DNA from: Acaudatibacter sp050729515
GTDB lineage: Bacteria; Pseudomonadota; Alphaproteobacteria; Caulobacterales; Caulobacteraceae
DNA length: 64,000 nucleotides
Reading direction: 5' to 3'
NCBI GenBank assembly: GCA_050729515.1
Contig: JBOHLG010000004.1
Location: forward strand, 90,392-154,391
Below are positions 22,794-32,177 of the stretch, piece by piece (the first letter of the stretch is position 1; every line of letters starts with the position of its first letter). The position numbers and the translations under genes were made by a program. The notes under the pieces were generated by a model, which was given only the letters and a program-made list of their open reading frames with translations, had not been told where the DNA came from and ran no database searches.

Positions 22794-22855
22794 GCATTCG
22801 AGGCCTGCGAGAGCGTCTTGGTCACGGCGATTGGTCGGCCTAAGAGGTTCCGGCC

Positions 22856-23434
22856 ATGATCGCGGTCATCGATAACTACGATAGCTTCACCTACAACCTC
22901 GTCCATTTCCTGGCTGAGATCGGCGCCGCCACCCGGGTGTGGCGCAATGATTCGATCGCCGCCGCCGAGCTTCTCGCCCTCAAGCCCCAAGGCGTCGTGC
23001 TCTCGCCGGGACCCTGCACACCCAATGAAGCCGGCATCTGTCTCGAACTTGTCGCCTTGGCGGGAGACGATCTACCCATCTTGGGCGTCTGCCTCGGCCA
23101 CCAGGCGATCGGCCAGGCTCTCGGGGGCAAGGTGGTGGCGGCCAAGTCCATTGTGCACGGCAAGACAAGTCCGATCCGCCACCGCGGCGAGGGCCTCTTC
23201 CAGGGTCTTCCAGACGGGTTTTCGGCGACCCGCTATCATAGCCTGGCGCTCGAAGAGCGATCGCTCCCCGGTCGGCTCAAGATCGACGCCTGGACGGATG
23301 ATGGAGAGATCATGGCGATCGCCGATCGTGATCGGCCGGTCTTCGGCGTCCAGTTCCATCCCGAGTCCATCGCCACCCAGAACGGCCATCGTCTGCTCGC
23401 CAATTTCATTGGCGAAGCCGCCGCCGCCCGCTGA
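22856..23434 (+). CDS. trpG: Anthranilate synthase glutamine amidotransferase component
   Basis: A 192-residue class I glutamine amidotransferase. It has the N-terminal IDNYDSFTYNLV, oxyanion-loop LSPGPCTPNEAG, nucleophile Cys79 in GVCLGHQ, and the His-Glu pair in FHPES. It supplies ammonia from glutamine to TrpE (chorismate to anthranilate) and may also serve PabB. trpE is not in this window. It is the first gene of trpGDC and shares one base with the trpD start (TGATG). Confidence 0.93.
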   Translation: MIAVIDNYDSFTYNLVHFLAEIGAATRVWRNDSIAAAELLALKPQGVVLSPGPCTPNEAGICLELVALAGDDLPILGVCLGHQAIGQALGGKVVAAKSIVHGKTSPIRHRGEGLFQGLPDGFSATRYHSLALEERSLPGRLKIDAWTDDGEIMAIADRDRPVFGVQFHPESIATQNGHRLLANFIGEAAAAR

Positions 23435-24450
23435 TGTCTTCGGAGTTCCGCGCCCTGCTGGGCCGCCTCGCCGACGGCGCCACCCTCACCGAGGCGGACG
23501 CCGAAGCCTTCTTCGCCGCTTGCCTGAGGGGAGAGCCATCGCCGGCGCAGGTCGCCGCCGCAGTGACAGCCATGCGCCTGCGCGGGGAAACTCTTGGCGA
23601 GATCACCGCCTGCGCTCGCGCATTGCGGCGGGCCGCTGTGCGTCTCGAGCATCCCTACGACGCGATCGACGTCTGTGGGACCGGCGGCGACGGCGCCCAC
23701 AGTCTTAACATCTCAACCGCTGTGGCCCTGGTCGCCGCCGGCGGCGGGCTCAAGGTCGCCAAGCACGGCGCCCGAGCCGTCTCCTCCCGATCGGGCTCGT
23801 CCGACGTCCTGGAGGCGCTGGGGGTCGATATCGGCGCCGATCTTACTCGCCAGCGTCGGTGCCTCGATGAGGCCGGGATCTGTTTCCTCTTCGCATCCTC
23901 CCACCACGGAGCCATGCGCCATGTCATGCCGATCCGGCGAGATCTCGGCTTCCGTACCATTTTCAACCTCTTGGGACCGCTTTCCAATCCGGCCGGAGCG
24001 AGCCGTCAGCTCCTCGGCGTCTTCGATTCGCGCTGGGTCGAGCCCCTGGCCCGAGCCCTTGGCGCGCTTGGCGCCCATCGCGCCTGGGTGGTCCATGGCC
24101 AAGGGCTCGACGAGATGACCACCGCTGGTCCGACCGATGTCGCCGAGTGGCGCGAAGGAAGCATACGGCTGTTTCGCATCACGCCCGAAGCGGTCGGCCT
24201 CAAGCGCGCCGCGCTCTCCGATCTTGTCGGCGGAACGCCCGCCGAGAACGCCGCCGCCATGCGCCGCTTGCTCGAGGGAGAGGTTGGTCCCTACCGGGAC
24301 ATCGTCCTGCTCAACGCCGCCGCCGCCTTTCTCATCTCCGAAAAGGTCGAAACGCTTCGCGAGGGCGCGCAGATGGCCGCCCAATCCATCGACAGCGGCG
24401 CCGCGTCGTGCGCGCTGAACGCTCTGGTGCGAATTTCCAACAAGCGATGA
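23434..24450 (+). CDS. trpD: Anthranilate phosphoribosyltransferase
   Basis: A 338-residue enzyme transferring phosphoribose from PRPP to anthranilate. The PRPP-binding motif DVCGTGGDGAHSLNISTA, the KHGARAVSSRSGSSDVLEALG segment and the RDLGFRTIFNLLGPLSNPA motif are all intact. Length and start match the family. It overlaps trpG by one base and trpC by four (ATGA), indicating coupled translation of the operon. Confidence 0.95.
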   Translation: MSSEFRALLGRLADGATLTEADAEAFFAACLRGEPSPAQVAAAVTAMRLRGETLGEITACARALRRAAVRLEHPYDAIDVCGTGGDGAHSLNISTAVALVAAGGGLKVAKHGARAVSSRSGSSDVLEALGVDIGADLTRQRRCLDEAGICFLFASSHHGAMRHVMPIRRDLGFRTIFNLLGPLSNPAGASRQLLGVFDSRWVEPLARALGALGAHRAWVVHGQGLDEMTTAGPTDVAEWREGSIRLFRITPEAVGLKRAALSDLVGGTPAENAAAMRRLLEGEVGPYRDIVLLNAAAAFLISEKVETLREGAQMAAQSIDSGAASCALNALVRISNKR

Positions 24451-25241
24451 TCCCGGACATCCTCGCCAGAATCGCCCGCTACAAGGCCGATGAGGTAGCC
24501 GCCGGCAAGGCGGAGCGGCCGATCGCGCGGCTCGAAGCGCAAGCGCGCGCAGCGGCGCGGCCGCGCGGATTTCGCGCTGCACTCGAAAACGCCTCGAAGG
24601 GCGGGCGGGCCGCTCTCATCGCCGAGGTCAAAAGGGCCTCGCCTTCGGCGGGCGAGATCCGCGCCGACTTTGATCCGGCCTCGATCGCCAGGGCCTATGA
24701 GGCGGGGGGGGCGACCTGCCTTTCGGTACTTACCGATGGCCCGAGCTTCCAAGGCGACCCGAGCGATCTGGCGGCCGCCCTCGCGGCGAGCGCCCTCCCC
24801 TGCCTTCGCAAGGACTTCCTCCTTGATCCCTGGCAAGTGACCCAGTCGCGCGCCATGGCCGCGGACGCCGTCCTCGTCATCCTGGCCCTCGTGGAAGACA
24901 GCTGCGCCGCCGACCTTATCGCCGAGGCCGAGCGGCTGGAGATGGACGCTCTCGTCGAGGTCCATGACGACATCGAGCTCGAACGCGCCCTCAAGCTCGG
25001 ATCGAAGTTGATAGGGATCAACAATCGCGATCTTCGCACCTTCCGGACCAGACTATCGACCACTCTGGACCTCGCGCCGAAGGTCCCGCGAGAAGTCCTC
25101 CTGGCCGCTGAGAGCGGCATCGCCTCGCGAGCCGATGTCGAGAAGCTTGAGGCGGCGGGGGCGAGAGCCATCCTGGTCGGCGAAAGCCTGATGCGCGCGC
25201 CCGATCCGGAGCACGCCACCCGCGCTCTCCTGGGCCGCTGA
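24447..25241 (+). CDS. trpC: Indole-3-glycerol phosphate synthase
   Basis: A 264-residue TIM-barrel enzyme. It has the catalytic EVKRASPSAG (Glu, Lys), LRKDFLLDPWQV, the INNRDLRTF strand and the phosphate site SGIASRADV with LVGESLMRA. It converts CdRP to indole-3-glycerol phosphate. It is monofunctional, with no TrpF fused. Its ATG overlaps the trpD stop. lexA follows after 97 bases with its own promoter, so trpC ends the operon. Confidence 0.95.
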   Translation: MIPDILARIARYKADEVAAGKAERPIARLEAQARAAARPRGFRAALENASKGGRAALIAEVKRASPSAGEIRADFDPASIARAYEAGGATCLSVLTDGPSFQGDPSDLAAALAASALPCLRKDFLLDPWQVTQSRAMAADAVLVILALVEDSCAADLIAEAERLEMDALVEVHDDIELERALKLGSKLIGINNRDLRTFRTRLSTTLDLAPKVPREVLLAAESGIASRADVEKLEAAGARAILVGESLMRAPDPEHATRALLGR

Positions 25242-25254
25242 TGGGCGAGTTCGC

Positions 25255-25283
25255 TTGACAACGGGCGAGAACACTCGGAGAAC
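25255..25283 (+). promoter_or_regulatory. lexA promoter with alphaproteobacterial SOS box
   Basis: GAAC-N7-GAAC at 25269-25283 is a perfect reverse-strand form of the alphaproteobacterial LexA site GTTC-N7-GTTC. It lies immediately downstream of a consensus -35 TTGACA (25255-25260), about 55 bases before the lexA ATG. LexA should repress its own gene here. The -10 element is unclear. Confidence 0.85.
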
Positions 25284-25338
25284 ACCCGATAAGTTGTTGA
25301 TTTGTTCCGCCTGATTCGGCTCGAAAGGCGAGGCGTCC

Positions 25339-26016
25339 ATGCTCACCCGCAAGCAACATGAACTGCTGATGTTCATCCACCAGAGGATCAAGGAGACTGG
25401 CGTTTCTCCTTCATTCGATGAGATGAAGGAGGCGCTCGATCTGGCCTCGAAATCGGGAATCCATCGTCTGATCACCGCCCTGGAGGAACGCGGGTTCCTG
25501 AAGCGCCTCGCCCACCGCGCCCGGGCGATCGAAATCACCCGGCTGCCTCAGCAGGCCGCCGCCGGTGCGCCAGGCGGCCGTGGGGGCTTCCGTCCGACCG
25601 TGGTCGAAGGCGACCGACAGGCGAGCGGGGCGCTGAGAGAGGTGCCTGTCCTCGGCCGGATCGCCGCCGGTTCGCCGATCGAAGCCATCCAGCATGAGCG
25701 GGGGCGCCTCTCGCTGCCTGAGGCGCTCCTAGGACCGGGCGAGCATTTCATCCTCGACGTCCACGGCGATTCAATGATCCAGGCCGGGATTCTCGACGGA
25801 GACCAGGTGATCATCCGCAAGACCGATGTCGCCAATTCGGGCGAGATCGTCGTCGCCCTGGTCATGGGCGAAGAAGCGACCCTGAAGCGCCTTCGCCGCA
25901 AAGGCGCATCGATCGCTTTGGAAGCGGCCAATCCCGCCTACGAGACGCGGATCTTCGGTCCCGATCAAGTCGAAGTGCAGGGAAAGCTCGTCGGGCTCAT
26001 CCGCCGCTACCACTAA
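25339..26016 (+). CDS. lexA: SOS-response repressor and self-cleaving protease LexA
   Basis: A 225-residue LexA. The N-terminal winged helix (LTRKQHELLMFIHQRIKE; PSFDEMKEALDLASKSGIHRLI) is followed by a linker, the Ala110-Gly111 cleavage site in GRIAAGSP, and the Ser145 (GDSMIQAG) / Lys183 (EATLKRL) catalytic dyad. RecA filaments trigger self-cleavage and induce SOS genes, including the sidA-like gene in this window. Its upstream SOS box shows autoregulation. It converges with comEC, overlapping by 20 bp. Confidence 0.96.
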   Translation: MLTRKQHELLMFIHQRIKETGVSPSFDEMKEALDLASKSGIHRLITALEERGFLKRLAHRARAIEITRLPQQAAAGAPGGRGGFRPTVVEGDRQASGALREVPVLGRIAAGSPIEAIQHERGRLSLPEALLGPGEHFILDVHGDSMIQAGILDGDQVIIRKTDVANSGEIVVALVMGEEATLKRLRRKGASIALEAANPAYETRIFGPDQVEVQGKLVGLIRRYH

Positions 26017-28162
26017 GCGTCCACGGACGATCGCCCCGGAGCGGCTGGGACCACCGGAAGAGCCAGCCCTTCTTCGAGCGATAGATTTCGGCCGCTCCAA
26101 GACGATGGAAGTCCGCGGGCCTCAGCACAAGAGCGCCGTCGCACTCGCCCGGCGTCGGCTCGGGCGCGCGCAGGATGAAGATGTCGGCGCCGTCGCAGAT
26201 CCGGGAAAGACGCGCCATCGAGACGCGGCGCCGCGTCCACCAGGCTGCGATCGCGGGACGAAACTCGCCGATCGGAGCGCAGCCTGACCGATTGCAGTCG
26301 AAATGTGCATAGGCCGCCGCAACCGGATCGACGGGAACTTTCAGGTCGTGTCTCTGCGCCAGGACTCCGGTGGCGTAGAGGCGCACGCCGGGCTTCATGG
26401 CGATCTCCTCTCCGCCCGCGACGATGGCCGCGTCATTGCCGTCTGATGCGATCCAGGCGACCGGCGGAGCGGGTCGCGGCCAGAGCGCGACGGCGGCCGC
26501 AAGAGGCAGCGCGACCCATCTCAAGGGGCCCCGCCACAGACAGGCGAAGAGGATGCCGAAATAGGAGAGAATAAGGGCGAGTGGCGGCGCGCTCGCCATG
26601 ACCAGTCCCGATCCTGGCGCTCGGGCGAAGATGTGACCGATCATGACCACGAGATTCGCCGCCCAGCCGGCGATGAAGAAGAGGGGCGCCGCCGCTCCAT
26701 GGCCAAGCTTCACGGCCTCGACGAGCAGGCAAAGGGCCAACATCGGCATGAGCGCGACCGAGGCGATGAAGTCGGCGGAAAGATTGGCGAGGACTCCATA
26801 ATTGGCGATCCGGTTGAAATGTTGAATGGCGAACGGCCCGGTCGCCGCGCCGGCGACCAGACTCACCATGAACATTGCGATCGTCCATTCGCGCACGCGC
26901 TGCAGGACGCTGAGGGGCCAGGGGAGGCCCCGCGCGGGCGCCCGCCTCGGCCAAAGCTCCGCCAGCGCAAGCAGGGAGGCGGTAGCGCAGAACGACATCT
27001 CGAAACCGGGCTGAACAACGACTTCCGGCTCCATGACGAGGATGGCGAGCGCCGCCAGCGCGAGCGAATGAAGGCTGATCGCCCTTCGATCGAGAAGGAT
27101 CGCCGCAAACGCGACCGAGGCGGTGATCGCCGCCCGCCGGGCCGGGGCATGGGCGCCTGAAAGGACAAGGTAGGCGGCCACCGTCGCCAGCGCGGCGGCA
27201 GCCGCGACTTTCTTGCCGTTGACGCGAAGAGCGAGCCACGGCCACGCCGCTATCGAGAGTCGAAAGGCGAAAAAGGCGAAGCCGCTCAAGGCGGCGGTGT
27301 GCAGACCTGCTATGGCGAGCATGTGGGCGAGGCCTGAGGCGCGCAAGTCGTCGCGGTCGGCCTGTGGAAGCCAATCCTGATGGCTGGTGGTCACCGCCGC
27401 GGCCAGGCCGGCTCCGCCCTCGTCGGCGCGGCCAAGAACCCTGTGGATGTCGGCGACAAGGCGCTTGGCGAGGTTCCATCGCGCCCGATTGACCGCCATC
27501 TCCAGGCGCAACCGCCAGGGCGCCGGGGCGAGCTCGACGGGCCTCCAGGGTTGTGTCGCCAGCCCCACCCCTCCGATTCCTTCGAACCAGGCGTCGCGGG
27601 CGAAATCGTAGGCGCCGGGCGCAGCCGGACCAGGCGGCGGATCGATCAGGGCGGTGAGCATGATCGCCTGCCCCGGCGTCGGCGCGGCTTCAGGTCCGCC
27701 GCCATCGGCCAGGACGATGCGGACCAGGTGCGGGGTCATTTCCGGCGCGAGACCCGCGACCCGCACCGGCGCGATGAGCGCTCGCTCGCCACGCGGACTG
27801 GGGTTTTCGATTTCGACGACGAAGCCTTCAAGGCCGCGCATGCCCAAGCCCGCAGGGGCCACCGGAGCAGCGAGGCGATCGCTGTGGACTTTGGCGACGA
27901 AGAGCCCTCCTGCGGCGATCGCGGCGAGCGCGACGGCGGTGGCGGCGGCGCCGTGGCGCCCCATGCGTCGCACGAGGATCGCGGCGGCGGCGGCTCCGAT
28001 GAAGAGGAGAGCCAGCGGCCAAAGCAACGGTTCTGTCCTCAGGTCGAGATAGAGCGCGGCCCCGACCCCGAAGGCCACCGGGACCCAGAGACCGAAGCGC
28101 CCTTCCTGAAGGGCGAGCTGGGCCCTAAGCCAGCCTGGGGCTCCCGCCAGCCTAGGCCGCAA
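25997..28162 (-). CDS. comEC: ComEC/Rec2 family DNA-uptake channel protein
   Basis: A polytopic membrane protein of about 721 residues. It has an N-terminal DUF4131-type region, the competence domain with HMLAIAGLHTAALSGFAF and LSGAHAPARRAAITA, and many transmembrane helices. The C-terminal metallo-beta-lactamase domain of Bacillus ComEC is absent or degenerate, as in many alphaproteobacteria. It imports single-stranded DNA across the inner membrane during transformation. The start is uncertain: no ATG or GTG lies between the gltX start and the first conserved segment, so a TTG at 28162 is proposed. Longer versions would overlap gltX, which is divergent. Confidence 0.85.
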   Translation of the reverse strand: MRPRLAGAPGWLRAQLALQEGRFGLWVPVAFGVGAALYLDLRTEPLLWPLALLFIGAAAAAILVRRMGRHGAAATAVALAAIAAGGLFVAKVHSDRLAAPVAPAGLGMRGLEGFVVEIENPSPRGERALIAPVRVAGLAPEMTPHLVRIVLADGGGPEAAPTPGQAIMLTALIDPPPGPAAPGAYDFARDAWFEGIGGVGLATQPWRPVELAPAPWRLRLEMAVNRARWNLAKRLVADIHRVLGRADEGGAGLAAAVTTSHQDWLPQADRDDLRASGLAHMLAIAGLHTAALSGFAFFAFRLSIAAWPWLALRVNGKKVAAAAALATVAAYLVLSGAHAPARRAAITASVAFAAILLDRRAISLHSLALAALAILVMEPEVVVQPGFEMSFCATASLLALAELWPRRAPARGLPWPLSVLQRVREWTIAMFMVSLVAGAATGPFAIQHFNRIANYGVLANLSADFIASVALMPMLALCLLVEAVKLGHGAAAPLFFIAGWAANLVVMIGHIFARAPGSGLVMASAPPLALILSYFGILFACLWRGPLRWVALPLAAAVALWPRPAPPVAWIASDGNDAAIVAGGEEIAMKPGVRLYATGVLAQRHDLKVPVDPVAAAYAHFDCNRSGCAPIGEFRPAIAAWWTRRRVSMARLSRICDGADIFILRAPEPTPGECDGALVLRPADFHRLGAAEIYRSKKGWLFRWSQPLRGDRPWTLSGSGG

Positions 28163-28241
28163 CCCGCCGAGCGTGCTATGGCCCGCCCGCCCCCGGCGCC
28201 AGACCCCTTGGGCGCCGGCGCGGCCCCCTTCGAGGACCGCG

Positions 28242-29636
28242 ATGTCGCCATCCGATCGCCCCGTCGTCACCCGCTTCGCCCCTTCGCCCACCGGTGCGCT
28301 GCACATAGGCAACGCAAGAGCGGCCCTTTTCAACTGGCTCTATGCCCGCCACCGCGGCGGAATGTTCCTTTTGAGGATCGAAGACACTGACCGCCGACGC
28401 TCCACGCCCGAAGCGGTCCAGGTGATCTACGACTCCCTCCAGTGGCTCGGCCTCGCCTGGGACGGAGAGCCGATCCTCCAGTCCGCGCGGGCTGAACGCC
28501 ATCGCGCCGCCGTCGACCGCCTCCTGGAAGCCGGATGGGCCTATCGCTGTCATCTCTCCCCCGAGGAAGCCGAGGCGGCCCGCGAAACCTCGCGGACCAA
28601 CGGATACGCGCTTCGCTCCCCCTGGCGCGACAAGGCGGGGAATCCGGACGCCCCGCATGTGGTGCGCTTCAAGACGCCAATGGATGGCGCGACAGTCATC
28701 GATGACGCGATCCGCGGCGAAGTCAGCTTCGCCAACAAGGACCTTGAGGACTTCGTGCTCCTGCGCACCGACGGCACGACGATTTACAACTTGGCGGTCA
28801 CCGTCGATGACCACGATATGGGGATCACGCACGTGATCCGCGGAGAGGAGCATCTCTCCAACGCCGGGCGACAGAGCCTGCTTTATCGCGGACTGGGCTG
28901 GGAGACGCCGATCTTCGCCCACCTGCCGATGATCCTGGGCGATGACGGCGCCAAGCTTTCCAAACGTCACGGAGCCCAATCAGTCGGAGAGTTCCGCGCC
29001 ATGGGCTACCTGCCCGAGGCGCTGAGAAACTATCTGGCCAAGCTCGGCTGGGGCCATGGCGATGACGAACTCTTCTCCGACGAGGAGGCGATCGCCTGGT
29101 TCGATGTCGTCGATGTGGTGAAGGCGGCGGCCAAGCTCGACAGGACCAAACTCAATTTCGTCAACAACCACTACATCCGGACCGCCGACGACGAGCGACT
29201 GGCCGGCCTGGTCGTTCAATCGCTGGGCGCAGAGACGCTCGCCCAAAGCGCGCGCGAGCGTCTCCCCAGGGCGATCGCGGCGGTCAAGGAAGGAGCGAAG
29301 ACCATCGTCGATCTGGCGGCTCTCTGCCGCTTCGCTTTGGCTGAGAGGCCGCTGGCGGTCGACGCCAAGATCGCTCAGCTCCTCGACGAGGAGACCCGCG
29401 ACCGCTTGGGACGTCTTTGCGACTGCCTCGCCAACGCCGAGCCCTGGGAGGCGGCGGAGCTCGCCGATCGGCTGCGCGCCTTCGCCCAGTCAGAAGGAGT
29501 TGGGCTGGGGCGTTTCGGCCCGGCTCTGCGCGGCGTGCTCTCAGGCGGATGGGGCGCCCCGGATCTAGCCGGAGCGCTCGCCACTCTGGGCCGTCAGGAG
29601 AGCCTGGATCGGATCGCCGACGCCCTTTCGCGCTAG
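28242..29636 (+). CDS. gltX: Glutamyl-tRNA synthetase
   Basis: A 464-residue class Ib synthetase. It has the HIGH motif in FAPSPTGALHIGNARAAL, the DTDRRRS segment, IYNLAVTVDDHDMGITHVIRG and the KMSKS-type KLSKRHGA loop, followed by an all-helical anticodon-binding domain. The ATG at 28242 gives the normal N terminus; an in-frame extension of 23 codons is unlikely. It charges tRNA-Glu, and possibly tRNA-Gln if the organism uses transamidation. Divergent from comEC; gltA follows after 75 bases in the same direction. Confidence 0.95.
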   Translation: MSPSDRPVVTRFAPSPTGALHIGNARAALFNWLYARHRGGMFLLRIEDTDRRRSTPEAVQVIYDSLQWLGLAWDGEPILQSARAERHRAAVDRLLEAGWAYRCHLSPEEAEAARETSRTNGYALRSPWRDKAGNPDAPHVVRFKTPMDGATVIDDAIRGEVSFANKDLEDFVLLRTDGTTIYNLAVTVDDHDMGITHVIRGEEHLSNAGRQSLLYRGLGWETPIFAHLPMILGDDGAKLSKRHGAQSVGEFRAMGYLPEALRNYLAKLGWGHGDDELFSDEEAIAWFDVVDVVKAAAKLDRTKLNFVNNHYIRTADDERLAGLVVQSLGAETLAQSARERLPRAIAAVKEGAKTIVDLAALCRFALAERPLAVDAKIAQLLDEETRDRLGRLCDCLANAEPWEAAELADRLRAFAQSEGVGLGRFGPALRGVLSGGWGAPDLAGALATLGRQESLDRIADALSR

Positions 29637-29711
29637 GCGCAAGGCGCTATAAGGCGGCGGTCGCGTCCCTTTGGGCGAGGCTCCCGACCCTCGAAGAGGA
29701 TTGTAGTGGGA

Positions 29712-30995
29712 ATGACCGATCCCGCCACCCTGACATTGGGCAACACCAGCTATGAACTGGCGCGTATCAAGGGAACGGCCGGCCCCGATGTGATCGATGT
29801 TCGCAAGCTCTATGGGGAGGCGGATGTCTTCACGTTCGATCCGGGCTTCACCTCGACCGCCAGTTGCGAGAGCAAAATCACCTACATCGATGGCGAGGCC
29901 GGGATGCTCCTCCATCGCGGCTACCCGATCGAAGAACTTGCCGAGCATTCGAGCTTTCTCGAGGTCTGCTATCTGCTCCTGAACGGCGAACTGCCCAATG
30001 CGGCGGAATTCGCCGACTTCGAGCATGCGATCACCTATCACACCATGCTACATGCTCAGTTCGACCGGTTCTTTACGGGTTTCCGATCGGACGCCCACCC
30101 CATGGCGATCATGACTGGCGCAGTCGGCGCCCTCTCGGCTTTCTACCACGACAGCATCAACGTCGATGACGCTGAACAGCGCAAGATCAGCGCCCATCGC
30201 CTGATCGCGAAAATGCCGACGATCGCGGCCCGCGCGTACAAATATTCGATCGGCCAGCCCTTCGTGAGCCCCAGGAACGACAACACCTACGCCGAGAACT
30301 TCCTTCGCATGGCGTTCTCCGTCCCGGCCGAGAAGTGGAAGCCGAACGCCGTCCTCACCCGCGCGATGGACAGGATCTTCATTCTCCACGCCGATCACGA
30401 GCAAAACGCCTCGACCTCGACCGTGCGTCTCGCCGGCTCCTCCGGCGCCAATCCGTTCGCCTGCATCGCGGCCGGAATCGCCTGCCTTTGGGGCCCCGCC
30501 CACGGCGGCGCCAATGAGGAGGCGCTCATGATGCTCGACGAGATCGGCAGCGTCGACAGGATTCCCGAATTCCTTGAAGGGGTGAAGAACCGGCGATATC
30601 GCCTTTCCGGCTTCGGCCACCGCGTCTACAAGAATTACGATCCACGAGCCAAGATGATGCAGAAAACCTGCCATGAGGTGCTCGATGAGATCGGTGATCA
30701 AGACGAGCCTCTGTTCAAAGTTGCTCGGGAGCTCGAAAAGATCGCCCTCGCTGACGATTACTTCATTGAACACAAACTCTTCCCAAACGTCGACTTCTAT
30801 TCTGGCATCACCCTCAAGGCCATGGGCTTTCCGACCACCATGTTCACCGCCCTCTTTGCGCTTGCTCGGACGGTGGGCTGGATCAGCCAGTGGAAGGAGA
30901 TGTTCGAGGACCCCAAGCGGAAGATCGGACGGCCTCGCCAGCTCTACACTGGCCCCTTACGGCGCACCTACACACCCATTGAAAAGCGGGATTGA
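29712..30995 (+). CDS. gltA: Citrate synthase, type II
   Basis: A 427-residue citrate synthase with catalytic His in LHADHEQNAS, His in GFGHRVYKNYDPRA and Asp in NVDFYSG. It has the N-terminal beta domain of the NADH-sensitive hexameric type II enzymes. It condenses acetyl-CoA and oxaloacetate in the TCA cycle. The ATG at 29712 is chosen over an in-frame GTG two codons earlier. A TATAAG hexamer at 29648-29653 could be a -10 element of its own promoter. It converges on lpxB with only 6 bases between stops. Confidence 0.95.
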   Translation: MTDPATLTLGNTSYELARIKGTAGPDVIDVRKLYGEADVFTFDPGFTSTASCESKITYIDGEAGMLLHRGYPIEELAEHSSFLEVCYLLLNGELPNAAEFADFEHAITYHTMLHAQFDRFFTGFRSDAHPMAIMTGAVGALSAFYHDSINVDDAEQRKISAHRLIAKMPTIAARAYKYSIGQPFVSPRNDNTYAENFLRMAFSVPAEKWKPNAVLTRAMDRIFILHADHEQNASTSTVRLAGSSGANPFACIAAGIACLWGPAHGGANEEALMMLDEIGSVDRIPEFLEGVKNRRYRLSGFGHRVYKNYDPRAKMMQKTCHEVLDEIGDQDEPLFKVARELEKIALADDYFIEHKLFPNVDFYSGITLKAMGFPTTMFTALFALARTVGWISQWKEMFEDPKRKIGRPRQLYTGPLRRTYTPIEKRD

Positions 30996-31001
30996 GGCGG
31001 C

Positions 31002-32177
31002 TCAGCCGCCGGGCGCGGCCAATCCCGCCTTCAAGAGTTCGACGAGCGCATCGGCGGCGGCGGCGGACGGGTCGGCGATCCCTCCTCGAAGGATCGACAA
31101 TGCCGCCGACTGCTCGGCGATGCGCGCGGAGCGCACGGCCGGATCATCCAGGAGCGGCGCCAGATCGGCGGCCAGTCGTCCAGGGGTGCATGCGCCCTGC
31201 ACGCGTTCGGGAACCACGAAGCGGCCGGCCGCGACGTTCACCAGGGTGATGAAAGGGGTGCGGATGAGAAGCTTCGCGGCCAAGTAAGTGGCGGAGCCTA
31301 GCCTGTAGGCCGCGACGACCGGCGTTGCGGCGGCAGCCAGTTGGACGACCGCGGTCCCGCTGCAGGCGAGCGCCGCGTGGGCCGCCCGCATGGCTGCGAG
31401 CCGATCGCGGCGACCCTCGATGAGGCGGACCGGGTCGGTCCAGCTTGCAACTTGCCCGGCCAGCGTCGAGCCGAGCCCATCGGCAGCTGCAATGATGACG
31501 TCGAGATTGGGTCGGTCTCGTCTCAATCGCCGGGCCGTCTCCTCGAAGATGTGAAGCAGCCGGCGCACCTCCTGCTGGCGGCTTCCCGGCATCAGCAGAA
31601 GGATGGGATCGGTCGGCCCGATCCCCAGGCGCACGCGCAAGGCGAGTGGATCCGCGTCGGAGAAGTCCGTCGAAGCCGCCGGGCTCCCGACAAAGGTGGC
31701 GGCCAGCCCCCAATGTTCGAAGAGAGGCGGATCGAAGCTGTTGATTGCCAGCAGATGGTCCACGCGGCCGGCCAGCAGGCGGGCGCGGCCGGCGCGGGTC
31801 GCCCACACCTGCGGCGCCACATACTTGATGATCATGGGTCGCCGCGGCAGACGCCGCAGTCTTGCCGCCAGGCGCTGGCTGAAACCCCATGAGTCGATGA
31901 GAACGACCGCATCCGGCCGCTGCTCGGCGACGTACGCCGCCGCCTGGGCGACCCGGGCGCGGACGCGAGGATAGGCAAGGATCCCCTCGAGCGCGCCGAA
32001 AATCGCCAGGTCGGAAATCGGAAAAAGGCTCTTCACGCCTTCGTCTTCCATGGCGCGGCCTCCAACGCCGATGAACCTTCCTCCAGGCGCGCGCGCGCGC
32101 AATGCGCGGACGAGGCCCGCGCCCAGCTCATCGGCCGAGGGCTCCAGAGCGGAGATGAAGACGTTCGGCGGATTCAA
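31002..32177 (-). CDS. lpxB: Lipid-A-disaccharide synthase
   Basis: A 391-residue GT-B glycosyltransferase joining UDP-2,3-diacylglucosamine and lipid X. It shows the family landmarks VLIDSWGFSQRLA, IIKYVAPQVWATR, FVGSPA, LLLMPGSRQQEVRR and the C-terminal TPVVAAYRLGSATYLAAK. The N-terminal motif reads ALEPSADELGA instead of the usual GEPSGDxLGA, keeping the Glu and Asp. The start is TTG, overlapping the lpxI stop as TTGA; no ATG or GTG fits. Last gene of the lpxD-fabZ-lpxA-lpxI-lpxB run. Confidence 0.93.
   Translation of the reverse strand: MNPPNVFISALEPSADELGAGLVRALRARAPGGRFIGVGGRAMEDEGVKSLFPISDLAIFGALEGILAYPRVRARVAQAAAYVAEQRPDAVVLIDSWGFSQRLAARLRRLPRRPMIIKYVAPQVWATRAGRARLLAGRVDHLLAINSFDPPLFEHWGLAATFVGSPAASTDFSDADPLALRVRLGIGPTDPILLLMPGSRQQEVRRLLHIFEETARRLRRDRPNLDVIIAAADGLGSTLAGQVASWTDPVRLIEGRRDRLAAMRAAHAALACSGTAVVQLAAAATPVVAAYRLGSATYLAAKLLIRTPFITLVNVAAGRFVVPERVQGACTPGRLAADLAPLLDDPAVRSARIAEQSAALSILRGGIADPSAAAADALVELLKAGLAAPGG

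Noticed and set aside
22519..22797. 92-aa minus-strand ORF in the aspS-trpG spacer
   Set aside because: It is antisense to the leader ORF, hairpins and promoter; composition is Arg/Pro-rich without family features.
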